From: Streptomyces regalis
GTDB taxonomy: Bacteria > Actinomycetota > Actinomycetes > Streptomycetales > Streptomycetaceae
Assembly (NCBI RefSeq): GCF_001509475.1
Contig: NZ_LLZG01000366.1
Location: forward strand, 1 to 56,265
DNA length: 56,265 bases
Direction of reading: 5' to 3'
The translations under genes were made by a program, and so were the position numbers. The notes under the pieces are model-generated. The model saw only the letters and a program-made list of their open reading frames with translations, was not told where the DNA came from and did not search any database. This document shows positions 36,578-45,022 of the stretch, one piece after another. The first letter of the stretch is position 1; each line of letters starts with the position of its first letter.

Positions 36578-37525
36578 TTAACCGCCCGCCCGCGCCTCCA
36601 GTGCGGCGACCACCCAGGCGAACTCCGCACGGCGCGCCGAGGCGAGCCCCTGCCCCTTCACGACGACCAGCAGCTCGCGATAGCGGGCGACCTTGTCGTT
36701 CGCGCCGGCCTTCAGGCGTTCGAGTACGGCGGCCGGGTCGGCGTCGCCGAGCAGGTCCCGCAGGATGCGCTCGGCCTCGGGCGACTCGGGCGCGACCCCC
36801 CGCTCCCGCGCCTCGGCCGCCGACTGCACCAGCTTCCGGGCGAACCACATCGACGCCCCGGCGGGCGTCTCGGGCCCACGACCGGCCGCGTTGAACTCGG
36901 CCACCGTGCGCATGTGTGCCCGGAACTCCGGGTCCTGCAGCAGCTCGGCCAGCTCCACCCAGGCGTCCACCTGCTCGGGCGTCGGCTCGTCCGGCAGGTC
37001 CACGGCCATGTTCCGCATCTGCTCGCGGATCACCGGATCCGCCGTGTCCAGTCCGTGGAACATCTCGTCCACGAACTCCTCCAGGATCCTCCGCCGCTCG
37101 GCGGCCGACAGCCTCGCCAATTCGGGGGGTCTGGGGGGTATCCCCCCCAGAGGGCACAGCATCAACGTCATCTCCTCCGCGGTCGAGCCGCGTCGCGCCA
37201 CGGTCGACAGCACCGCCCGGGTCACCTTCAGCGATCTGATCTGTGCGTCCAGTGCGGCGACATGCGCGGCCGCGACCGACGCCACGTCCTTCTCGCCTCT
37301 GACGACCTTGCGTACGTCGTCCAGCCCCAGACCCAGTTCGCGCAGGGTGCGGATCAGCTCCAGGCGGGCGACGGACTCGGCGTCGTAGAGGCGGTAGCCG
37401 CCCGAGGAGCGGGTCACCGGGGGCAGGGCGCCCTCGTCGGACCAGTAGCGGATCGTCCGCACGGTCAGTCCGGTGGCCCGGGCCAGGTCGCCGATGGTGA
37501 GAAGTCCGGTGCCGTCTTCGATCAT
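36578..37525 (-). CDS. MerR-family transcriptional regulator
   Basis: A 315-residue protein. The MerR winged helix is N-terminal (LLTIGDLARATGLTVRTIRY, WSDEGALPPV, RSSGGYRLYD), followed by the dimerisation helix (LELIRTLRELGLGLDDVRKV). A long helical C-terminal domain lacks clustered Cys, so the signal is probably an organic compound rather than a metal. The ATG at 37525 lies in the gap facing the divergent GNAT gene, which may be a target. Confidence 0.9.
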   Translation of the reverse strand: MIEDGTGLLTIGDLARATGLTVRTIRYWSDEGALPPVTRSSGGYRLYDAESVARLELIRTLRELGLGLDDVRKVVRGEKDVASVAAAHVAALDAQIRSLKVTRAVLSTVARRGSTAEEMTLMLCPLGGIPPRPPELARLSAAERRRILEEFVDEMFHGLDTADPVIREQMRNMAVDLPDEPTPEQVDAWVELAELLQDPEFRAHMRTVAEFNAAGRGPETPAGASMWFARKLVQSAAEARERGVAPESPEAERILRDLLGDADPAAVLERLKAGANDKVARYRELLVVVKGQGLASARRAEFAWVVAALEARAGG

Positions 37526-37583
37526 GTCTGCGAGTGTGGGCCTTCCAGTGGGTGGAGACTCAAGGAGCAGGACGGGGGCCGTC

Positions 37584-38219
37584 GTGGCAGGGACCTTGCG
37601 GGACATTCTCGACGCGGCGGCGCGGGGTGTCTTCCCGCCTACGGACGGCCGTACGACTGTGGTCCCGCACGCGTCGCACCGGAACTCGGGCGTCCTCGCC
37701 TTCACCGCGCACTCCGTCGTCTTCACCGACGAGGATCCCGCCTGGGTGTACGCGGCACTGCGCGACGTCGACTGCGACGGGCTGGCCGCGCCGATGAATC
37801 CGCGCTTCCTGGCGGCTCTCATGGAGCGGACGGGGCGTACGGCCGAGACCATCGATGCGGTGCTGGTCGGCTCCCCGTTGCCGGGTGAGCCGTCGCTCGC
37901 GCTGACGGAGATCGAGGATGCCGGCCACCCCCGGATCGCCTATGCCCGACGGCGGCGCGACGACGTGCGCGCGTGGGTCGCGGACGACGGCGTGCTGGTG
38001 ATGGGGCGCGGCGTCGCCGGGCGGCTGGAGGTATCGGTCGAGGTGGACGACGAGGTACGGCATCGGGGGCTGGGGCGGCGGCTGGTGACCGCCGCCCGGC
38101 ATCTGGTCACGGAGCCGCTGTGGGCGCAGGTCGCGCCGGGGAACGCCCGCAGTATGCGGGCGTTCCTGGCGGCCGGCTACCTGCCGGTGGGCGCGGAGGC
38201 GCTGCTGCACGCCCGGTAG
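37584..38219 (+). CDS. GNAT-family N-acetyltransferase
   Basis: A 211-residue protein with a C-terminal GNAT core: LEVSVEVDDEVRHRGLGRRL is the acetyl-CoA-binding Q/RxxGxG/A loop, and NARSMRAFLAAGYLPVGAEA is the closing helix. It runs divergently from the MerR gene with a small intergenic gap. The GTG at 37584 is preceded by GGGGG; an upstream in-frame start overlapping the MerR gene is less likely. The substrate is unknown. Confidence 0.8.
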   Translation: MAGTLRDILDAAARGVFPPTDGRTTVVPHASHRNSGVLAFTAHSVVFTDEDPAWVYAALRDVDCDGLAAPMNPRFLAALMERTGRTAETIDAVLVGSPLPGEPSLALTEIEDAGHPRIAYARRRRDDVRAWVADDGVLVMGRGVAGRLEVSVEVDDEVRHRGLGRRLVTAARHLVTEPLWAQVAPGNARSMRAFLAAGYLPVGAEALLHAR

Positions 38220-38223
38220 GGCG

Positions 38224-38856
38224 TCAGTGCCAGGCCTCGTAGTGCGGGTTGCTCTGGCAGCCGCTCATGATCTCGACCTTGGTCGTCTTGTTCACCGGGC
38301 AGACGCCGATGATGTACTTCCGGGCGATCCCGCCGGGGAAGGCGACCTCGACCTGGTCGGCCCATTTGTGGGTGTCGCCGATGGTCTTGTTGACGTCGAT
38401 GCCGCCGGGGGCGTCGATGTAGTAGTTCCAGCCCGACTTCCACCAGTTCTTGTACAGGTCGTGGTCGTAGGTCGTGGACACGTACGGGGAGGGCTGGTTG
38501 ACCAGGACGTACTGCTCCAGGTCGTACTGGCCGTTCACGACGTCCTTGGGCTTGAAGCCCTCCTCGAAGACGATGTTCGGGCCCCGGCCGTCGGCCCGGT
38601 AGAGCGTGCCGCAGGTGGTGCGCCACGCGGGGTCGGGGGTGATGCGGTCGATGTCGACGCGGCGGTCGACGGCGGCCTTGATCTTGTCGTCGTACTGGAC
38701 GGGACAGGCGGCCGGTGCGGGGGCGGCTGCCTTGGCGACGGTCGGGCGAGCCGAGGCGGGGACGGTCTCGGGAGCCGTTGCGGCCGTCGTGGCGAGGACG
38801 GCAGAGAGGGACAGGGCGGCGGCAGCGGCCCGCCGCCGCAGGCGAGTTGTGATCAT
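38224..38856 (-). CDS. Secreted DNA-guanine ADP-ribosyltransferase (ScARP/Scabin, pierisin family)
   Basis: A 210-residue secreted protein. A basic Arg-rich start and Ala-rich hydrophobic core form a signal peptide (to about residue 35-50). The R-S-E toxin fold is clear: TLYRADGRGP with Arg87, YVSTTYD with Ser127, and the ARTT turn DQVEVAFP with Gln168 and Glu170 (QxE). Four cysteines allow two disulfides. The best match I know is ScARP (SCO5461) of S. coelicolor, which modifies guanine using NAD+. No immunity gene is adjacent. GTG 38865 is an alternative start. Confidence 0.88.
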   Translation of the reverse strand: MITTRLRRRAAAAALSLSAVLATTAATAPETVPASARPTVAKAAAPAPAACPVQYDDKIKAAVDRRVDIDRITPDPAWRTTCGTLYRADGRGPNIVFEEGFKPKDVVNGQYDLEQYVLVNQPSPYVSTTYDHDLYKNWWKSGWNYYIDAPGGIDVNKTIGDTHKWADQVEVAFPGGIARKYIIGVCPVNKTTKVEIMSGCQSNPHYEAWH

Positions 38857-38947
38857 AAGGAGCACGATCCCTGGCCCGCGGCGGCAGGTCGTGGAACGTC
38901 ACCCGTACGGCGGCGTGTCCACTGACCGCAGGTCAACTGGCCGCCGG

Positions 38948-40135
38948 CTAACGGAAGATGCCGGTGTGGCCCAGGGAGTAGCGGCCCGGCTGCGGGTAGA
39001 CGGCGAGGCCGTGCGGGCCGCTGCCGACGGGGATGCGGGCGAGCTGCTCGCCGGTGCGGGTGTCGATGGCGTACACCTCGGAGTCGTAGCGGCCCGACAG
39101 CCACAGCACCTTGCCGTCGGCGGAGACGCCGCCCATGTCGGGGCTGCCGCCGTCGGGGAGGTGCCACTTCTTGGTGAGCTTGTTCTTGGTGAAGTCGAAG
39201 ATGGAGACGGTGCCCTCGCCGCGGTTGGAGACGTACATCTCGCGCGAGTCGCGGCTGACGTAGAGGCCGTGGCAGCCCTTGCCGGTGGGCAGGAGCGTCG
39301 GCTCGGTGAACTTGTCGCCGTCCAGGACCCACATGCCGTCGGCCATCATGTCGGCGATGTAGAACCTCTTGCCGTCCGGGGAGACCTTCACGTCCTGCGG
39401 CATCGCTCCGTCGAAGGGCAGTTTCTGCTGCCCGACGACCTTCATGCTCTCGGTGTCGACCTTGAGCAGTTCGCCGCTGAACTCGCAGGAGACGATGAAG
39501 TAGCGGCCGTCGAGGGAGAAGTCGGCGTGGTTGACGCCGTAGCAGGTGACCGGTTCGGTCCTGATCCGCTTCATGGTGTGGGGGTCGCGGAAGACGAGTT
39601 CGCGGTCGAGGGAGGCCATCACGACGGCGTACTTGCCGTTGGGGGTGAAGTAGAGGTTGTAGGGGTCGTGGACCTCGACCTCCTTGCCCGCCTTGCCGGT
39701 CTTCGGGTCGATGGGGGTGAGGGTGTGACCGCGGTTGTTGTTGACCCAGAGGGTCTTCAGGTCCCAGGACGGGACGACGTGCTGGGGCTGCCGGCCGACG
39801 GGGATGGTCTCGATGATCTCGTACGTCTTCGGGTCGATGACGGAGACGGTGTCCGACTCGGTGTTCGGGACGTAGACGCGGGACGGGAAGTCCTTGACGA
39901 CCGGGGAGAGTTTGTTCGGGCGGTCGGCGGCGTAGACGTCCTTCGGGTCCAGGACGGGTGGCATGCCGGGCAGTCCCTGGACGGCCTTCTTCTTCGCCGG
40001 GGCGGGGATGGCGGCCTGGGTGCCGCCGCGGGGCTCGGGGGCGGCCGGGGTCTTGTCCTTGGCGGACTCGGTGCCGCAGGCGGCCAGCGCGAGGAGGCCT
40101 ACGCCGGCGAGGAGGGTGCGGTGGAGGAGGTTCAT
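38948..40135 (-). CDS. YVTN-type beta-propeller lipoprotein
   Basis: A 395-residue exported lipoprotein: signal MNLLHRTLLAGVGLLALAAC with lipobox LAAC (Cys20), then a Pro/Ala/Lys-rich linker. Repeated propeller blades follow (RVYVPNTESDTVSVIDPKTY, ADGKVLWLSGRYDSEVYAID, IPVGRQPQHV, IPVGSGPHGL), as in YVTN/40-bladed surface proteins and cytochrome D1-like propellers. No heme-binding CxxCH is present. It is anchored outside the membrane, and its ligand is unknown. Confidence 0.88.
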   Translation of the reverse strand: MNLLHRTLLAGVGLLALAACGTESAKDKTPAAPEPRGGTQAAIPAPAKKKAVQGLPGMPPVLDPKDVYAADRPNKLSPVVKDFPSRVYVPNTESDTVSVIDPKTYEIIETIPVGRQPQHVVPSWDLKTLWVNNNRGHTLTPIDPKTGKAGKEVEVHDPYNLYFTPNGKYAVVMASLDRELVFRDPHTMKRIRTEPVTCYGVNHADFSLDGRYFIVSCEFSGELLKVDTESMKVVGQQKLPFDGAMPQDVKVSPDGKRFYIADMMADGMWVLDGDKFTEPTLLPTGKGCHGLYVSRDSREMYVSNRGEGTVSIFDFTKNKLTKKWHLPDGGSPDMGGVSADGKVLWLSGRYDSEVYAIDTRTGEQLARIPVGSGPHGLAVYPQPGRYSLGHTGIFR

Positions 40136-40316
40136 CGGCAGTTCTTCCAGTGCGGCGGGAGGGCGGCGACCGGGTCCGCGCGACCGGAGCGGCGGTCGGT
40201 AGTGATCACTGGACCATTTAATGAGGATTACGTCGAAAAACGCATGATTCACCCGATAGGCCGTTCGTGCGGGTCGCCGGGGCCTGGTGGTTTTCGCCCC
40301 CGCCGCCCCTACCCGT

Positions 40317-40440
40317 CCCATCCTGAAGGGGCTCCGCCCCTTCGACCCCGCCAGGGGGCTGCCGCCCCCTGGACCCCAGCTTCGGCCCTGAACGGGCCTC
40401 GTCCTCAAACGCCGGACGGGCTGAAAGATCCGGACCGGCG
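40317..40440. repeat. Streptomyces extragenic repeat block
   Basis: Tandem palindromic pieces: GAAGGGGCTCCGCCCCTTCG (perfect dyad), CAGGGGGCTGCCGCCCCCTG (perfect dyad), then CTCAAACGCCGGACGGGCTG. This combination is scattered between genes in many Streptomyces genomes and may fold as hairpins acting as terminators. Confidence 0.75.
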
Positions 40441-40529
40441 CTGAGAAGTGACCGTCAGCACCCTAAGGCGAAGCCCCCGCGGGCGAGTCAGGGATCGGGA
40501 TGGCCGGGCTCGGTGGTGAACGGTCGGCT

Positions 40530-41033
40530 CTAGCGGTCTGCCACCCGCATCTCGAACCAGGTCGTCTTGCCGCGCGGCAGCAGGTCCACGCCCCAGCGGT
40601 CGGAGAGTTTGTCCACCAGGAACAGGCCCCGGCCGCTGATGTCCATCTCCTGGACCGGCATCAGGCAGGGCAGGCCGCGGGAAGGGTCGCGGACCTCGAT
40701 GCGGATCCAGCCTCGGCGGCGGCGCATACGGAGGCCGAAGACGCGGGCGCCGGTGTGGCGGACGGCGTTGCCGACCAGTTCCGAGACGAGCAGGACGGCG
40801 TCCTCCGTCATCTTCGGAGTCAGGCCCCACTGACGCAGGACCACCACCTGGGCCAGCCGCCGCGCCGTCGCCGCGGACTCGGGGCGGGACGGGAGCGGAA
40901 CCTCCGCCTCCGTGGGATTGCCGAACAGCTCCAGCGCCTTGGAGGCAGCTTCGTCCTCGGCCGTCGGCGACCAGCGCGCCGCGGCTGCACGGCTGTGTCC
41001 CCGCGGCTGTTCGATACCCTCCAGCCCCGCCAT
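40530..41033 (-). CDS. HATPase/anti-sigma regulatory-type ATP-binding protein
   Basis: A 167-residue single-domain GHKL ATPase of the Streptomyces RsbW/SpoIIAB-like group. AVLLVSELVGNAVRHTGARV is the N box, IEVRDPSRGLP the G1 box, GRGLFLVDKLSDRWG the G2 box. Such proteins bind sigma or anti-anti-sigma factors, or act as stand-alone signalling kinases. ATG 41033 is preferred; the frame stays open to 41192, so a longer N-terminus is possible. Confidence 0.85.
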   Translation of the reverse strand: MAGLEGIEQPRGHSRAAAARWSPTAEDEAASKALELFGNPTEAEVPLPSRPESAATARRLAQVVVLRQWGLTPKMTEDAVLLVSELVGNAVRHTGARVFGLRMRRRRGWIRIEVRDPSRGLPCLMPVQEMDISGRGLFLVDKLSDRWGVDLLPRGKTTWFEMRVADR

Positions 41034-41340
41034 GCCCCCATCATGGCCGCCGACAGGGCTCTCCGGGGCCGTTCCCGCGGAATACACCCCCCGGAAGCGG
41101 TCATTCCGCACGACTCGGTTGGCATATGACAGAGGCAGTTCGGGGTCGATGGCAGCCCGGATGACCTGCGACGAAGGGTCCGCTGGAGGCAATCGACAGG
41201 CTCCCTCGACAAGGCAGGCTTAAGGTTGCCTTAAGGCTGCCATAAACCGCCCCATCGAGGGACCCGAATCAGACGCCCTGTCAATTGCCAGTGGTTCGGC
41301 GGAGTTTCAGAAGTTCCGGACCAGGCTTTGCCCCGTGTCC
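41034..41340. other. Intergenic region between echA-like gene and ATPase gene
   Basis: Apart from a possible 53-codon N-terminal extension of the ATPase gene (to 41192), I see no gene. A short repeat, TAAGGTTGCC-TTAAGGCTGCC (41221-41241), lies here and could be a regulatory or decay remnant. Confidence 0.4.
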
Positions 41341-42108
41341 TCAGAGGAACTTCGCCTTGCCCGGGCCCTCCTCCACGAAGCTCCGCATCCCCCGCTCCCG
41401 GTCCTCCGTCGCGAACAGCCCGGCGAACCAGCCCCGTTCCACCGCGAGGCCCGTCTCGATGTCCGTCTCCAGGCCCGTGTCGATCGACTCCTTCGCCGCA
41501 CGCAGCGCGATCGCCGGACCCTGCGCGAGCTTCGCCGCCCAGGCGTGCGCCTCGGCGTAGACCTGGTCCGGCGCCACCACGCGGTCCACCAGGCCCAGCT
41601 CGCGCGCCTCGTCGGCCTTCACCATGCGGCCCGTGAAGATCAGGTCCTTCGCCTTCGACGGGCCGATCAGACGGGCCAGCCGCTGGGTGCCGCCCGCGCC
41701 CGGGATCAGGCCGAGCAGGATCTCCGGCTGACCCAGTTTGGCGTTGTCCGCAGCGATCCGGTAGTCCGCGCACAGCGCCAACTCGCAGCCGCCGCCGAGC
41801 GCGTAGCCCGTCACGGCTGCCACGACCGGCTTGGGGATGCGGGCCACCGCCGTGAACGACTCCTGCAGGGCCCGCGCGCGCAGGACCATCGCCGTGTGGT
41901 CCATGGCCTGCATCTCCTTGATGTCCGCGCCGGCCGCGAACACCTTCTCCCCGCCGTAGATCACCACGGCCCGTACGTCGTCACGCCGGCCCGCCTCCTC
42001 GGCGAGCTCCTTGAGCCTGTCCTGGGTGGCGACGTCCAGCGCGTTCATGGGCGGGCGGTCGAGACGGAGGGTGCCGACGCCTTCGGCGACTTCGAGATTC
42101 ACGGTCAT
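41341..42108 (-). CDS. Enoyl-CoA hydratase/isomerase family protein
   Basis: A 255-residue crotonase. The CoA/oxyanion segment is AAGADIKEMQAM and YALGGGCELALCADYRIA; catalytic Glu residues lie in ALGGGCELAL and in GQPEILLGLIPGAGGTQRLA. It hydrates trans-2-enoyl-CoA in beta-oxidation. The gene stands alone, upstream of the ATPase gene on the same strand. Confidence 0.92.
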   Translation of the reverse strand: MTVNLEVAEGVGTLRLDRPPMNALDVATQDRLKELAEEAGRRDDVRAVVIYGGEKVFAAGADIKEMQAMDHTAMVLRARALQESFTAVARIPKPVVAAVTGYALGGGCELALCADYRIAADNAKLGQPEILLGLIPGAGGTQRLARLIGPSKAKDLIFTGRMVKADEARELGLVDRVVAPDQVYAEAHAWAAKLAQGPAIALRAAKESIDTGLETDIETGLAVERGWFAGLFATEDRERGMRSFVEEGPGKAKFL

Positions 42109-42199
42109 GCCAGCAGGTTAACGGGGACTAACGGCGACGGCCCCGGTGCCGTACCTCACATCGAGGCAGGCACCGGAGCCGTACGTCCGAAAGGGAACC

Positions 42200-43453
42200 C
42201 TAGGCCTTCCACTTCTCCCACGACATGTTCCAGCCGTTCAGGCCGTTGTCGGGAGCGACCGTCGCGTCGTTGGAGTTCTTCACGACCACCACGTCGCCGA
42301 TCGTCGAGTGGTTGAAGAACCACGCGGCCGGTGTGCCCCCGTCCCACGCGCCCTTGACGTCGCGCAGGCCGATGCAGCCGTGGCTGGCGTTGTAGTTGCC
42401 GAAGGCGCCGCCGCCCCAGTAGTTGCCGTGGATGAAGGTGCCGGAGTCGGTCAGGCGGGTGGCGTGCGGGACGTCGTCGATGTCGTACTCGCCGTCGTAG
42501 CCGACGGTGTCGCCGTTCATGCGGGTCTCGACGAACTTCTCGGTCATGACCATCTGGCCGTTCCAGGTGTCGTACCCGGGCTTGCCGGTGGTGACGGGGA
42601 TGGTCTTGATGACCTTGCCGTCCTGCATGACCTTCATCTTCTTGGTCTTCACGTCGACGACCGAGACCTGGTTGCGGCCGATGGTGAAGGTGACCTTCTT
42701 GTCCTGCTCGCCGTAGACGCCGGGGCGGCCCTCGACGCCGTCGAGGTTGAGGTCGACCGTGACCTTCGTGCCGGCCTTCCAGTATTTCTCGGGACGGAAG
42801 TCGAGGCGGTCGTTGCCGAACCAGTGGCCCTCGACCTCGACGGCCGGTTCGGTCTTGATGGTGATGGCCTTCTCGACGTCCTCGGGGCTGGTGATGCCCC
42901 GGGTGAAGCGGATCGAGAACGGCATTCCGACGCCGACCTTGGAACCGTCCTCCGGCGTGAAGGTTCCGACGAAGGTGTTCTTCGGGGTCAGAGTGGTGAA
43001 GTCGGCCTCCTCGGCGGCCTCCAGGCCGTCGGAGTCCTTGGCGACCGCGTGCACCGTGTACGTCGTGGCGGCGGCGAGGTGCGTGGACGGCGTCCAGGTG
43101 GCGCCGTCGCCGGATATCTTGCCGTCGATCGCGTTGCCCTTGGCGTCCTTGACCTCGACGTCCGTCAGCTTGCCCTTGGCCGCGGTCACCTTCAGCGCGC
43201 CGCTGGTCTCGACGGACTTGGCGCCGTCGCCCGGGGCTATGGTCACGACCGCCTGCGACTTCTTGGTCTCCGCAGTACCGGAGTCCTTGCCCTTGCCGTC
43301 GCCGGCCCCCGAGTCCGAGCCACCGCCCCCGCCGCACGCGGTGACGGCGAGCAGCAGCACCCCGGCCAACACCGTCAGTCCCTTGCCCCCACGCCTCGCG
43401 CGCCTCCCGCGCGTCGCGTCAACCGACGCCCCCGATATCGGCCGCACGTTCAA
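42200..43453 (-). CDS. L,D-transpeptidase lipoprotein (Ldt, Ig-like domains plus YkuD)
   Basis: A 417-residue exported lipoprotein. After a basic start the lipobox LLLAVTAC is followed by a Gly/Ser linker. Two Ig-like domains (for example ITIKTEPAVEVEGHWFGNDR) precede the YkuD catalytic domain with HGNYWGG and SHGCIGLRD, giving His and Cys. It makes 3-3 cross-links in peptidoglycan. The TTG start at 43453 has GGGGAG six bases upstream. A close paralogue follows at 43624. Confidence 0.9.
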   Translation of the reverse strand: MNVRPISGASVDATRGRRARRGGKGLTVLAGVLLLAVTACGGGGGSDSGAGDGKGKDSGTAETKKSQAVVTIAPGDGAKSVETSGALKVTAAKGKLTDVEVKDAKGNAIDGKISGDGATWTPSTHLAAATTYTVHAVAKDSDGLEAAEEADFTTLTPKNTFVGTFTPEDGSKVGVGMPFSIRFTRGITSPEDVEKAITIKTEPAVEVEGHWFGNDRLDFRPEKYWKAGTKVTVDLNLDGVEGRPGVYGEQDKKVTFTIGRNQVSVVDVKTKKMKVMQDGKVIKTIPVTTGKPGYDTWNGQMVMTEKFVETRMNGDTVGYDGEYDIDDVPHATRLTDSGTFIHGNYWGGGAFGNYNASHGCIGLRDVKGAWDGGTPAAWFFNHSTIGDVVVVKNSNDATVAPDNGLNGWNMSWEKWKA

Positions 43454-43623
43454 GTCTTTCTCCCCTCCCCGGACCTGGTCAGGCCCGCGCCCCCGCGCAT
43501 CTGCCGCGCGCACCGGCGCATATTAACCACAAGGTCATGGGCGTCGGCGCCGCGCGTTTGTCACCGTTCCGTTCCAACATCGGCAGATAGCCGGTTGGTC
43601 GGGCAACTCACCCCCCTGTCCTG

Positions 43624-44865
43624 TTACTTCACCGCACTCCTCGCCTTCCACTCCTTCCAGCCCATATTCCATCCTCCGAGCCCATTGTCGGGAGCGACCT
43701 TTTTGTCATTGCTGCGGACGACCTCGACGACGTCCCCGATCAGGCTGCGGTCGAAGAACCAGCCCGCGGGCGTCTCGGAGCCGCCGCCCTTGACGTCCCT
43801 GAGCCCCACGCACCCGTGGCTGACATTGCTCCGTCCGAAGAGCGAGGCGTCCGCCCAGTAGTTGCCGTGCAGGAAGGTGCCGGAGTCGGTGAGGCGCATG
43901 GCGTGCGGGACGTCCGGGATGTCGTACTCGCTCTTGCCGTTGGCCTTCTTGAAGCCGACCGTCGCGCCGTTCATCCGGGTCAGCTCGAGCATCTCGGTGA
44001 CCACCATCTTGCCGTTGTACGTCGTGTTCTTGGGTGCGCCGGCCGTGATCGGCACGGTGGTGAGCAGCTCGCCGTCGCGCCGTACCTCCATGGTGTGCTT
44101 GGCGGCGTCGACCAGGGAGACCTGGTGGCGGCCGACGGTGAAGGAGAACGTCTTGTGCTGCAGCCCGTACACGCCGGGCGCGCCTTCGACGTCCCGCAGG
44201 CGCAGCGCGACGGTGACCTGGGTGCCGGGCTTCCAGTAGTGCTCGGGGCGGAAGTCGAGGCGGGACCTGCCGAACCAGTGCGGGCGGATCTCGACGGACG
44301 GCTCGGCGGTGACCTGGACGGCGCGTTCGACGGCGGCCCGGTTCTCGATCTCCCGGTTGAACTCCAGGGAGACGATCATTCCGGTGCCGACGGTGGAGCG
44401 GTTCTCCGGGGTGACGTATCCGATGAACCGCTCGTCGGGGACGTACGTGGTGAAGGTCGTGTGCCGTGCGCTGCGACGCCCCTGGCCGTCGACGGCCACC
44501 GCGTCGATCGTGTACTCGGCGGCCAGCGCGAGCCCGGGGGCCTCGGGCTCCCAGCGCAGGCCGTCCTTGGAGATGTGCCCGGGTACCGGGAACTCCTGTG
44601 CGTCCTGGGACTTGACGACCTTCACCGACTCCAGGTGCCCGCCGGGCACCCGGACGAGCAGCGGGTCGTCGGGGCGTACGCCCTTGCTGCGGTCGTCGGG
44701 CGTGACCCGGATGACGTCCTCGGGCGCCGGCGGTTTGCCCAGCATCTGGTCGACGCCACCGCCGTCCGAGGTGCAGCCGGCCACGCCGGCCAACAGGCCG
44801 GCCCATGTCAGTACGGCGGCCAACACGGCCCCCGCGCGCCGCGCGCGCCCTTGTACGTGCCTCAC
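43624..44865 (-). CDS. L,D-transpeptidase lipoprotein, second paralogue
   Basis: A 413-residue paralogue of the neighbouring Ldt. It has a signal and lipobox LLAGVAGC, Ig-like domains (PENRSTVGTGMIVSLEFNRE, VEIRPHWFGRSRLDFRPEHY) and a YkuD domain with FLHGNYWAD and NVSHGCVGLRDVKG. The tail (SNDKKVAPDNGLGGWNMGW) mirrors the first copy, pointing to tandem duplication. The GTG at 44865 has only a weak ribosome site. It carries out 3-3 peptidoglycan cross-linking at the outer face of the membrane. Confidence 0.9.
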   Translation of the reverse strand: MRHVQGRARRAGAVLAAVLTWAGLLAGVAGCTSDGGGVDQMLGKPPAPEDVIRVTPDDRSKGVRPDDPLLVRVPGGHLESVKVVKSQDAQEFPVPGHISKDGLRWEPEAPGLALAAEYTIDAVAVDGQGRRSARHTTFTTYVPDERFIGYVTPENRSTVGTGMIVSLEFNREIENRAAVERAVQVTAEPSVEIRPHWFGRSRLDFRPEHYWKPGTQVTVALRLRDVEGAPGVYGLQHKTFSFTVGRHQVSLVDAAKHTMEVRRDGELLTTVPITAGAPKNTTYNGKMVVTEMLELTRMNGATVGFKKANGKSEYDIPDVPHAMRLTDSGTFLHGNYWADASLFGRSNVSHGCVGLRDVKGGGSETPAGWFFDRSLIGDVVEVVRSNDKKVAPDNGLGGWNMGWKEWKARSAVK

Positions 44866-45022
44866 GAAGACCCCAACGACCGGGGCGGCCCTGGGGAAAC
44901 GTGAGTGCGAGCCATGCGGTGGGCAGAACATGTGGGAGGACGACGCGATGGGGAGCCGCGGACGGGACGCCGTGGGCTCTCCTTCCCCTTCGTGTGGTCC
45001 ATGAGCCGTGGGAGGCCGACAG

